5,500 nucleotides of DNA from Brevundimonas sp. (GTDB taxonomy: Bacteria > Pseudomonadota > Alphaproteobacteria > Caulobacterales > Caulobacteraceae): NCBI GenBank assembly GCA_012270135.1, contig JAAXIW010000280.1, positions 1 to 5,500 of the forward strand. The letters run 5' to 3'. Made by a program: the position numbers and the translations under genes. Below, piece after piece: positions 1-5,449 of the stretch; the stretch's first letter is position 1, and the number at the start of each line of letters is the position of its first letter. The notes below the pieces were generated by a model. That model did no database searches, was not told where the DNA came from, and worked only from the letters and a program-made list of their open reading frames with translations.

Positions 1-339
1 ACGCGCAAGGACGAATAAGCGGTAACTGTCCACCGACTTGCCGATCCTCACCCCCTCGCGGTCGATGAAGATGAATTGGCCCTGATAGGCGCCTGTGATC
101 TCCTGACGGCTGCCGCCCTGACGAAGGAAGCGCACCCGCATCTCCTCGAGCCGAGCCGCGCAATATTCGATCTGCGGCTGGTCCTCGGCCAGTTTGTGGA
201 AGTCGGTCGCTTTCCCTTCCGCCCCCGTCTCCACGGTGAAGCAGACGCCGGGTTCGTAAGGCGCTTCAACGCCGCCGCCGCAAGCCGCGAGAGCTACGGC
301 GCCGAGACCCGCTGCAAGGAAAATAGATACGCGTGGCAT
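1..339 (-). CDS. Putative lipoprotein of unknown function (3' end beyond window)
   Basis: I do not recognise the family. The 113 codons visible are open to the left edge, so the C-terminus is missing. The start is a typical lipoprotein signal: a short N-region with one Arg, a hydrophobic stretch (residues 4-19) and a lipobox Leu17-Ala18-Ala19-Cys20 followed by a Gly-Gly-Gly linker, so Cys20 should be lipidated and the protein anchored in the envelope. The residue at +2 is Gly, not Asp, which fits outer-membrane sorting by the E. coli rule; this is weak evidence in this group. The mature part is mixed charged and hydrophobic with two further cysteines (Cys33, Cys61), a possible disulfide. The ATG shares one base with the stop codon of the upstream gene (TGATG) and has no clear Shine-Dalgarno of its own, so translation is probably coupled. 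The lipobox reading is strong; the function is unknown. Confidence 0.8.
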   Translation of the reverse strand, partial: MPRVSIFLAAGLGAVALAACGGGVEAPYEPGVCFTVETGAEGKATDFHKLAEDQPQIEYCAARLEEMRVRFLRQGGSRQEITGAYQGQFIFIDREGVRIGKSVDSYRLFVLAR

Positions 340-1004
340 CAGCGGAGATCCGGGAACTGGCAGCTACGGTCCTGTTCGACCAAGGTGCGGAAACGGTTGT
401 TGTCGGGCGATTGCTCCACGCGACGGGGCACGAGCCGCAGGGTCGTATTGCCCCAGCGGCCGTAAAGGGCGTCACCGGGCCGTACGCAGGTGCCGGAATA
501 GAGGGCCTGAACGCAGGCGTTGAGGCTCATGTTGGAGGACAGCACTCGCCAGTCGGAACCGGTGTGGCGCAGGCACTGAGCGCCTGCGGCCGCCTGGACC
601 TGAGGCTGATCGGGACGCGCGGGCTCGGGAGTGACGGACGACGGCTCTGGATCGGCCGTGGCCACTTCGACAGGGGGTTCGATAACGGGCGCGGCGGGCA
701 GGGCGACCAAGGCACCTGTTTCGTCCACGCCAACGTCCAGTGCGTCCGTGGCCACACCGTTCCGCCGCGCGCAGTCCGCCAGGGTAGCCATGCCCACGAA
801 CTGGCCATCGACGTAACAGCGTAGCTCGCGGGTGGTGTTCAGTTCCGGCGCGTCGGCGACATCGACTGTCAGCCCGCCCTGAGCCGCCGGCGGCGGAGCG
901 GGATTACGGTCCCGGCCGGCCGAGAGGACAAGCGCGATCACCACGGCGGCCAGAACCGCGAGGCCGGCGCCGATGGCGATGAGGATGCGGTTGTCCTGGG
1001 GCAT
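339..1004 (-). CDS. Single-pass membrane protein with cysteine-containing periplasmic regions, unknown function
   Basis: A 221-residue protein that I cannot assign to a family. It has one N-terminal hydrophobic segment (about residues 6-28) after a very short N-terminus, followed by Arg-Asp-Arg. A first soluble block (about 45-102) carries Cys63 and Cys78, a Pro/Glu/Val-rich linker spans about 103-138, and a C-terminal block (about 139-221) carries Cys144, Cys164, Cys173 and Cys215. The even number of cysteines outside the membrane segment suggests disulfides in the periplasm, which is inference. I chose the ATG at 1004 because it puts the hydrophobic segment at the N-terminus. An in-frame ATG at 1049 would add 15 residues, and neither start has a strong Shine-Dalgarno. 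The gene lies 76 bp after flaEY with no clear terminator between them, so read-through is possible. Its stop overlaps the start of the lipoprotein gene by one base, implying a two-gene unit. Confidence 0.8.
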   Translation of the reverse strand: MPQDNRILIAIGAGLAVLAAVVIALVLSAGRDRNPAPPPAAQGGLTVDVADAPELNTTRELRCYVDGQFVGMATLADCARRNGVATDALDVGVDETGALVALPAAPVIEPPVEVATADPEPSSVTPEPARPDQPQVQAAAGAQCLRHTGSDWRVLSSNMSLNACVQALYSGTCVRPGDALYGRWGNTTLRLVPRRVEQSPDNNRFRTLVEQDRSCQFPDLR

Positions 1005-1080
1005 GAACGGCTCGCGTGAGTGGGGAGTCCAATAACCCCGCCGGGCCATGCCGCGTCAACGGCCTTCGTCTACCGCCCTG

Positions 1081-3837
1081 CTAGCCCCCCAGTCGCGCGA
1101 GTGCCGCCTGATAGTTGGCCAGCTGGTTGGTCAGATAGACCGGAACAGGGCCGCTCGCGCCAGCCGGCGCGTTGTTGGCGGGATTGAGCGAGCGGTAGGC
1201 GTCGCGGACCGCCTTCATCGCCGCCTGGATGCGCTCGCCAGCTGTTTTAGCCGCTGCGGCGTCTACCAGCCGAAGGCTGCCGGGGAGGTCCAGGCCAAAG
1301 GTCTTGCGCACGTCGTCGCCCACGGAAGCCCCGATATAGCCTGACGACAGGCCGAGCCCGGCCAGGGCGTCGCGCCCGGTTTCACCGGCGGTCAGCACGG
1401 CGCCCGACCTGCCGTCGCGCGCCATGATCGACAGCCTCTGGAAGCCGCCGGTCGTCGTTGTGATCTCGCCATCCTTGCCCGTCACCGAGCCGCCCTCGGA
1501 GGCGACGGTCACCTTGAGCTTGCCGTTCGAGGCGATCTCGATCTTGCGGGCGAGGCTGGCGAGCGTGTCCTTGGCGGCGATGGTGACCGACACGGAGCGG
1601 CCGCCGTCCGCCGGACTGATGTAGAACCGGTCGCCGACCCTCAGGGACGTCGCATCGATCAGCCGCTTGGAGTCGCTCTGGTCGATCTCGCCCTGGGGCA
1701 GGCCGAGACGGTCGAGTACGCTGGCCCCGCCCGATGCCACCGCCAGGGTCAGGGGCCGGGCCTGGTCGCCGTCGCCGGACCATCTCCGTTCGTACTCGAC
1801 GGCGCCGCTCAGAGGGTCGATGCGCGCCAGATAGGCCCGGGTCGGGTCGTCTTCATCCGCCACCGGGTCGCGGTCCGCGACGCCGGTGATCCAGACCTTG
1901 CCCTCGTGGACCTTGACGTCGGCGGCGCTGTCCTCACCCGCCCGGCCGTACCAGGTCATCCGGTCGCCTGCGGACGCGGTCAGGTCCCCGGACAAGGTCG
2001 CGATGAACACATCCTTGCCACCGGAATGGATGCTGGTCAGGGTTCCGGCGGACAGACCGCTGTCGCGGCTCGTGCCGGTCAGGATGACCCGGCCGCCGGA
2101 GACGGCCACACCGCCGATCTCGCCAGCGATCGTCCCGAGATCCCGGGTCGCCGCCAGGGTCGGCGCGCCCGCCGCGTCGAGGGTGAAGTGGCGGACCACG
2201 GCCCGGCCGTTCTCGACCCCCGCCGTGTAGAGGTTCGAGCCGTCGATGGTCATGGCATCGACACTGTCATCGCTGCCCGTGCCGAACTGCGCCGTCGCGG
2301 TCGCCGTGACGGTTATGCCCGCCGTCGGGTAGGGCTCGCCTGCCTTGAACGCCTGGATATAGCCGTCCCAGCCTCCCACCGCGGCGGCCCCGGTAAGGGC
2401 CGACCTAGCGCGGCCGCCGATATAGACCATGCCATCGGCTCCGAAGCTGACCGACGTCGCTTCATCGGCGGCGCGGGCCCCGCGCCGCTGCGTCCAGAGC
2501 TCCTGGCCGTCCTTGTCGAAAACTGTGACGAAACTGTCGGCGACGTCGGCGACATCGCCTGGCTTGCCCGCATCGCTGGTCTTGGTTCCGAGCGCCCCGG
2601 TCACCGACCCGGCCACGGCGACATCGCCATTGGCGTCGACAGCGATGGCATATCCGCTGGCTGTGGATGCAGCCCCCAGGGTTCGGGTCGCCACCAGACG
2701 CCCGGCCGTGTCGTATTTCATCAAGGCGACATCCTGCACACCCTTGATCGGCTGGGTGTCCGGACCAGCCGTGATGTCCGCCACGATCCACAACGAGCCG
2801 TCGGGGCCTGTCGCGCTGGCCCGGACATTCTCGACGCCGGCCGGCAAGGCGTCCTGGGACAGTCGGCCGTCGACCCAGTGTGTCTCCCCGATGCCGCCGC
2901 CGGCAGGTTGCGCCGCCGCGCCGCCGTCGCTCTGAAACTTCAGCAGTTGACCCGCGCGGGTGGTTCCGGCCGACTGGACGACGTAGACCGCGTCAGAGGT
3001 GTCCGGAGCGCTGAAGCCGACCGTTTCGGTCGAGGCCCCGCGTATCGCGAGAGCCCATTTGTCCGGCCCGGCCGGCAGGGTTACCGGCTTGCCGTTGACC
3101 TGGATAGTCCTGACCTCGGCCTTGATCTGCTCCCGGCCCATGCGGGTCTGGAAGCCGGCGGCCTCCAGCTTGCCGTTGATATGGGTGAGAACGTTGTCGA
3201 GCGTCCTCGGCGTGGCGCCCATGTCGGCGAGGTCGATGGGCACGGCCGTGGTCTGAGAGTCGGCGATCCCGACCGGCACCCTGATGGTGATGCTGAAGCG
3301 CGTATCGCCCTGGAAAGCCGCGACCGGCGTATCGACAGAACCCTCGTGGATCGGGCCGGTGATCGAGTTGGCGCTATCCCGGGGGACGGCGGCTGTCGTC
3401 TTGCTCGTCATCTTCGACGTGCCCTGCACCATCCGGATGGCGTCGAACTCGGATGCGGACAGCCAGGAGCTGATCTCGGCCAGGCCGGCCGAGAAGCGCT
3501 TTTCCAGTTGCGCCAGCTCGAGCCCGCCGACGCCCTTTGTCACCGACCGATTCACGAGTGCGTTGAGTGTATCCAGTCCCTGGTAGAGGGCGAAGAGCTT
3601 CCGGTAGTCGGCGGAGGCCGACTTTACGTCCAGCCGGGCTGCATCCTCGTTGATGAATTTCCGCCCCCCGAGCGCCGCGCGCACAAGGGCGTCCGCCTTG
3701 GGCGCTTCCAGCGTGGTGGACCACGGCGGCGTCGGTTGTTTGCGGGCGGCCTGCCTCAGCGTCGCGGTCGTCGTCGCATCCGGCGCGAAAGGCGTCGCCC
3801 CGCCGAAAAGACCGAGAAGATAGCTGTTGCTGATCAC
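1081..3837 (-). CDS. flaEY: FlaEY-type flagellar protein (IN-like modules flanking a beta-propeller-like region)
   Basis: A 918-residue protein resembling Caulobacter FlaEY, a gene classically described as needed for normal flagellin synthesis and filament assembly. Order of parts: a largely helical N-terminal region (about 40-140); a first module like the flagellin/hook IN motif (about 180-287); a repeat region (about 334-700) of some six units, each with an Ala/Val-rich strand, a 'Gly-Asp/Gly-Lys-Val' turn, an aromatic or Val-Ala/Thr-Gly strand and a Phe/Leu-Asp strand, like SBBP/NHL-type beta-propeller blades; a second, clearer IN-like module (about 725-832, with Val-Thr-Ile-Ala-Ala-x-Asp-Thr-Leu-Ala); and a helical C-terminus (about 855-918). 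I see no helix-turn-helix, signal peptide or membrane segment. The start is GTG at 3837, supported by AGGGAG six bases upstream. Its position beside flagellin genes and flaG fits the Caulobacter alpha-flagellin cluster. The symbol rests on remembered synteny and architecture, not a search. Confidence 0.8.
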   Translation of the reverse strand: MISNSYLLGLFGGATPFAPDATTTATLRQAARKQPTPPWSTTLEAPKADALVRAALGGRKFINEDAARLDVKSASADYRKLFALYQGLDTLNALVNRSVTKGVGGLELAQLEKRFSAGLAEISSWLSASEFDAIRMVQGTSKMTSKTTAAVPRDSANSITGPIHEGSVDTPVAAFQGDTRFSITIRVPVGIADSQTTAVPIDLADMGATPRTLDNVLTHINGKLEAAGFQTRMGREQIKAEVRTIQVNGKPVTLPAGPDKWALAIRGASTETVGFSAPDTSDAVYVVQSAGTTRAGQLLKFQSDGGAAAQPAGGGIGETHWVDGRLSQDALPAGVENVRASATGPDGSLWIVADITAGPDTQPIKGVQDVALMKYDTAGRLVATRTLGAASTASGYAIAVDANGDVAVAGSVTGALGTKTSDAGKPGDVADVADSFVTVFDKDGQELWTQRRGARAADEATSVSFGADGMVYIGGRARSALTGAAAVGGWDGYIQAFKAGEPYPTAGITVTATATAQFGTGSDDSVDAMTIDGSNLYTAGVENGRAVVRHFTLDAAGAPTLAATRDLGTIAGEIGGVAVSGGRVILTGTSRDSGLSAGTLTSIHSGGKDVFIATLSGDLTASAGDRMTWYGRAGEDSAADVKVHEGKVWITGVADRDPVADEDDPTRAYLARIDPLSGAVEYERRWSGDGDQARPLTLAVASGGASVLDRLGLPQGEIDQSDSKRLIDATSLRVGDRFYISPADGGRSVSVTIAAKDTLASLARKIEIASNGKLKVTVASEGGSVTGKDGEITTTTGGFQRLSIMARDGRSGAVLTAGETGRDALAGLGLSSGYIGASVGDDVRKTFGLDLPGSLRLVDAAAAKTAGERIQAAMKAVRDAYRSLNPANNAPAGASGPVPVYLTNQLANYQAALARLGG

Positions 3838-3843
3838 ACCGAA

Positions 3844-3849
3844 CTCCCT
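3844..3849 (-). promoter_or_regulatory. Ribosome binding site deciding the GTG start of flaEY
   Basis: AGGGAG on the minus strand lies six bases before the GTG codon at 3837. No ATG competes nearby in this frame. The next in-frame methionine is about residue 135, which would remove the N-terminal helical region. This supports initiation at GTG. Confidence 0.7.
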
Positions 3850-3872
3850 GCCTTCAATGTGACGGGGCGAGC

Positions 3873-3887
3873 GTAAGGAGGTCTTAA
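3873..3887 (-). promoter_or_regulatory. Possible CtrA box upstream of flaEY
   Basis: On the minus strand this reads TTAA-N7-TTAC, seven of eight defined bases of the CtrA full site TTAA-N7-TTAA. It lies 36-50 bases before the flaEY GTG start. A second partial motif, TTAACAAT (3942-3949, one mismatch to TTAACCAT), lies further upstream. TTAA is rare in DNA this GC-rich, so the clustering is suggestive. If this is the flaEY promoter, CtrA would tie the gene to the cell cycle. Binding is inferred from the motif only. Confidence 0.4.
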
Positions 3888-3980
3888 CGTCCGCCTGCGG
3901 AGGGACTCCGATCGCGACTCAGGGAACAATGTCAGGCGGCGATTGTTAAGCCGTCGCCGTTGAAGCAGGAGACGTGCGTC

Positions 3981-4100
3981 ATGTCTGCCTTCGTCGAAGC
4001 CCTGAGATCGTTGCTCGCCCTCTACGGACTGGGCCATCGCGCCCACCGGCGTCGCCCGGCGCCCGTCTACATCGGGCGCCCGGGAGCCGGGCGTATCTGA
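3981..4100 (+). CDS. Possible 39-residue basic small protein
   Basis: A short ORF on the plus strand, the only plausible gene in that direction. ATG follows AGGAG (3967-3971) at a spacing of nine bases, and the third codon positions are mostly G or C as in the neighbours. The product starts with a short amphipathic or hydrophobic stretch (about residues 4-17), then an Arg/His-rich stretch (19-25) and a Pro/Gly/Arg-rich tail. I do not recognise it. It runs divergently from flaEY and convergently to the flagellin, ending three bases short of that gene's stop. Against it: the codons for the second half also form a strong hairpin that probably serves the flagellin transcript, and an ORF this short can arise by chance. 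Confidence 0.35.
   Translation: MSAFVEALRSLLALYGLGHRAHRRRPAPVYIGRPGAGRI
4055..4084 (-). terminator. Strong GC hairpin after the flagellin gene, probable transcript end
   Basis: An eight-base-pair perfect stem (4058-4065 with 4073-4080) extends by three more pairs across a single bulged base (4081), with a seven-base loop (4066-4072). It starts 19 bases after the flagellin stop codon. There is no T-run on either strand, so it is not a classical intrinsic terminator. It could end transcription with help from Rho or protect the 3' end of the flagellin mRNA. Being nearly symmetric, it could also act on plus-strand transcripts. Confidence 0.55.
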
Positions 4101-4103
4101 GGC

Positions 4104-4940
4104 TCAGCCGCCCCGGAACAGGGACAGGATGATCTGCGGAGCCTGGTTGGCGATCGACAGCGATTGCGCGCCCAGTTGTTGCTGGACCTGCAGGGCTTGA
4201 AGCCGGGCGCTTTCCTTGGCCAGGTCGGCGTCGACGAGGTTGCCGATCCCGGATTCCAGCGTGTCGACCAGCTTGGTCACGAAGCTGTTGTGAGCCTCGA
4301 TCTGCTTCGCCTGGGCGCCGACCTCGCCAAGCGAAGCGTTGAGTTGGGTAATCGAGTCGTCGAGGCGGGTGAGCGCCTGGGTCGCCCCGGTCAGGGTCAG
4401 CAGACTGTCCGACAGCGTCAGGTCGATGATCCCTCCGCCGAGGGTCAGATCCTTGGCGGAGAGCGTGACGAACGATGTAGCGTCGGCATTGGCCAGGAAC
4501 CGGATGCCCGTCGTCAGCGTGCCGTTCAGAATATTGCCGCCGTCGAAGGTGGCGTTGTCCACGGCGGATGCGATGGCCTTTAGGAGAGCCTGGAAGTCGG
4601 CGTTGAGGAGCTCGCGCGATTGGGTCTTCAGCGACGAATCCTTGGCCGCGACGACCTTTTCCTTCAGCTGGTTCAGCAGATCGGAGACCGATTCGCCGGC
4701 AGAGAGAGCCACATCGGCGATCGAGGTCGCCCGGTCGAGACTCTGTTTGACCGCGCTCAGCGCGCCGACATCCGCACGCTGCTGCTGAGCGATGGCCCAG
4801 ATGGCCGCGTTGTCCTTGGCGCCCTGGACCTTCAACCCGGTCGAGATGCGGCTCTGGACATCGCCCAGACGGTCGTTGGTGCGCGTCAGGTTCTGCAGCG
4901 CGATCGCGGCGGAAGTGTTGGTATGGACGCTGTTCGTCAT
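4104..4940 (-). CDS. Flagellin, Caulobacter type (FljJ/K/L family)
   Basis: A 278-residue filament subunit, exported by the flagellar type III system. The N-terminal D0/D1 region (about 1-125) shows the flagellin signature: Asn/Thr-rich start, Ala-Leu-Gln-Asn-Leu at 14-18, Arg-Ile-Ser-Thr-Gly-Leu at 31-36, Ala-Lys-Asp-Asn at 41-44, then Ala-Ile-Ala. The central part is very short, with no variable D2/D3 domain. The C-terminal helix has Gln-rich Leu-Gln-Ala-Leu-Gln-Val-Gln repeats, then Leu-Ser-Ile-Ala-Asn, and ends Ser-Leu-Phe-Arg-Gly-Gly. There are no cysteines. Length is near that of Caulobacter flagellins. I place the start at ATG 4940 because homology begins there; an in-frame ATG at 4991 would add 17 residues unlike any flagellin and would absorb the leader hairpin. 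By position beside flaEY it may correspond to FljJ, but sequence alone does not let me choose among fljJ, fljK and fljL. Confidence 0.95.
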   Translation of the reverse strand: MTNSVHTNTSAAIALQNLTRTNDRLGDVQSRISTGLKVQGAKDNAAIWAIAQQQRADVGALSAVKQSLDRATSIADVALSAGESVSDLLNQLKEKVVAAKDSSLKTQSRELLNADFQALLKAIASAVDNATFDGGNILNGTLTTGIRFLANADATSFVTLSAKDLTLGGGIIDLTLSDSLLTLTGATQALTRLDDSITQLNASLGEVGAQAKQIEAHNSFVTKLVDTLESGIGNLVDADLAKESARLQALQVQQQLGAQSLSIANQAPQIILSLFRGG

Positions 4941-4948
4941 CCGACTCG

Positions 4949-4970
4949 GCCTTTCAGGTTTGGCCAAGGC
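4949..4970 (-). promoter_or_regulatory. Flagellin leader hairpin covering the Shine-Dalgarno
   Basis: In the minus-strand RNA, GCCTT (4970-4966) can pair with AAGGC (4953-4949) around a 12-base loop. The downstream arm overlaps the only Shine-Dalgarno-like sequence, AAAGG (4954-4950), nine bases before the ATG at 4940. An alternative GGCC-GGCC pairing (4948-4951 with 4962-4965) would cover the same region. In Caulobacter, FlbT acts on the 5' leader of fljK mRNA to limit translation and stability, so a leader fold that hides the binding site is plausible here. The stem is short (five pairs). Confidence 0.4.
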
Positions 4971-4991
4971 TAGGAGACGAACCGTGCACAC

Positions 4992-4999
4992 ATGGTTAA
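4992..4999 (-). promoter_or_regulatory. CtrA-like site TTAACCAT upstream of the flagellin
   Basis: The minus strand carries an exact TTAACCAT, the eight-base form of the CtrA motif in Caulobacter and relatives, 52-59 bases before the flagellin ATG. Two more TTAA-like half sites lie just upstream: TTAG on the minus strand (5006-5009) and TTAA (5019-5022). I could not find a good sigma-54 promoter (TGGC-N8-TTGC type) in this gap, although Caulobacter flagellin genes often use one. The function as a binding site is inferred. Confidence 0.5.
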
Positions 5000-5012
5000 C
5001 GGCCGCTAACCA
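4993..5012. repeat. 20-bp near-perfect palindrome in the flagellin promoter region
   Basis: Nine of ten base pairs match in this inverted repeat centred at 5002/5003; only the pair 4999/5006 fails. The arms are TGGTTA and TAACCA around a CGGCCG core. It includes most of the TTAACCAT motif, so it may be a dimeric operator, two opposed CtrA-like half sites, or a hairpin in the 5' leader, depending on where transcription starts. Confidence 0.6.
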
Positions 5013-5022
5013 CGCGTTTTAA

Positions 5023-5045
5023 CCGCGCGGATCGCTCCTGCGCGG
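5023..5045 (-). other. GC hairpin after flaG, possible weak terminator
   Basis: The arms CCGCGC and GCGCGG form a six-pair all-GC stem with an 11-base loop. The stem begins 26 bases after the flaG stop, and on the minus strand it is followed by TTAAAA. That is too short a T-run for a standard intrinsic terminator. It may attenuate transcription from flaG into the flagellin, or simply mark the upstream edge of the flagellin promoter. Confidence 0.25.
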
Positions 5046-5070
5046 CGGGTGATGCGGATACGCTGTGACG

Positions 5071-5358
5071 TCAGGCCTTGGTGTCGATCACCGAGCCGGC
5101 GCTGTACTGGGCTGTCTGCATCAGGTCGACGACCTGCTCGCGCGGCAGCTGTTTGACGACTTCGCCGGTGATCCGGTCTAGCGTCTTGTAGATGAACGAC
5201 CCCGACTGCGGCCCCTCCTCGATCACCAGTCTGTAGCGGGCGGCGCGTTCGGCCTCCTGCGCGAAGCGGGAATCGTGGAAATCGCCGCTCGCGGTGGACG
5301 CGGCGGCGGGCGGGACGGCGACGGCGCCGATCGGGTTTATCCTGGCATTGCTCTGCAT
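5071..5358 (-). CDS. flaG: FlaG-family flagellar protein
   Basis: A 95-residue protein. The first third (about 1-30) is Ala/Pro/Ser-rich and probably disordered, as in FlaG proteins. The rest (about 38-82) matches the FlaG pattern: a hydrophobic strand (Tyr42-Arg-Leu-Val-Ile), a second strand (Phe56-Ile-Tyr), then Asp61-x-x-Thr-Gly-Glu-Val-Val with x-Gln-Leu-Pro-x-Glu-x-Val, ending in a helix. FlaG proteins are associated with flagellar filaments and affect filament length in several bacteria; Caulobacter has a flaG in its flagellin cluster. The start has a purine-rich GGAAGGAGAG directly before ATG, with rather short spacing. It lies between two flagellin genes on the same strand, 91 bp after the first and 130 bp before the second, and could share the upstream flagellin transcript. 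Confidence 0.88.
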   Translation of the reverse strand: MQSNARINPIGAVAVPPAAASTASGDFHDSRFAQEAERAARYRLVIEEGPQSGSFIYKTLDRITGEVVKQLPREQVVDLMQTAQYSAGSVIDTKA

Positions 5359-5385
5359 CTCTCCTTCCGCCGACGGTCAGCCGGC

Positions 5386-5436
5386 GTCTCCGTGGTGCGG
5401 CCCGGATCGGTCGGGCGGGATCCGGAGACCCCGCCC
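5386..5436 (-). other. Competing stem-loops between flagellin and flaG
   Basis: Three seven-base-pair GC-rich stems share sequence: 5413-5419 with 5430-5436 (ten-base loop), 5402-5408 with 5419-5425 (ten-base loop), and 5386-5392 with 5423-5429. The first and second exclude each other. The third pairs the loop of the first with a downstream stretch, a pseudoknot-like topology. The set begins 13 bases after the flagellin stop and ends before the flaG ribosome binding site. No T-run follows, so this is not a standard terminator. It may stabilise the flagellin mRNA 3' end or tune read-through into flaG. In DNA this GC-rich some of the pairing may be chance. Confidence 0.4.
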
Positions 5437-5449
5437 TTCCGGTCGATCC

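Noticed and set aside
76..824. Plus-strand ORFs at 76-465 and 333-824
   Set aside because: Both are antisense to the lipoprotein and membrane-protein genes, have no domain signatures, and conflict with frames that show clear signal or membrane segments.
1906..3876. A 656-codon plus-strand ORF opposite flaEY
   Set aside because: It lies almost wholly antisense to flaEY, is Arg/Gly/Asp-rich with no recognisable domain, and is the kind of long open frame expected opposite a GC-rich gene.
3938..3953. GG-N10-GC spacing like a sigma-54 promoter upstream of flaEY
   Set aside because: Only the invariant GG and GC and a few other bases match. The same spot matches equally on both strands, and this spacing is frequent by chance in GC-rich DNA.
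3834..4046. Minus-strand 70-codon ORF whose TGA overlaps the flaEY GTG start (GTGA)
   Set aside because: The overlap looks like translational coupling, but the product is Arg/Ser-rich and low complexity and runs through the CtrA-like motifs and the hairpin region. Its own start is a GTG without a clear ribosome binding site.
4164..4973. Plus-strand ORFs opposite the complete flagellin
   Set aside because: They are shadows of the flagellin frame, which is certain from its conserved N- and C-terminal motifs.
4941..4991. Longer flagellin starting at ATG 4991
   Set aside because: The 17 extra residues do not resemble a flagellin N-terminus, and the standard N-terminal pattern begins at ATG 4940, which has AAAGG nine bases upstream.
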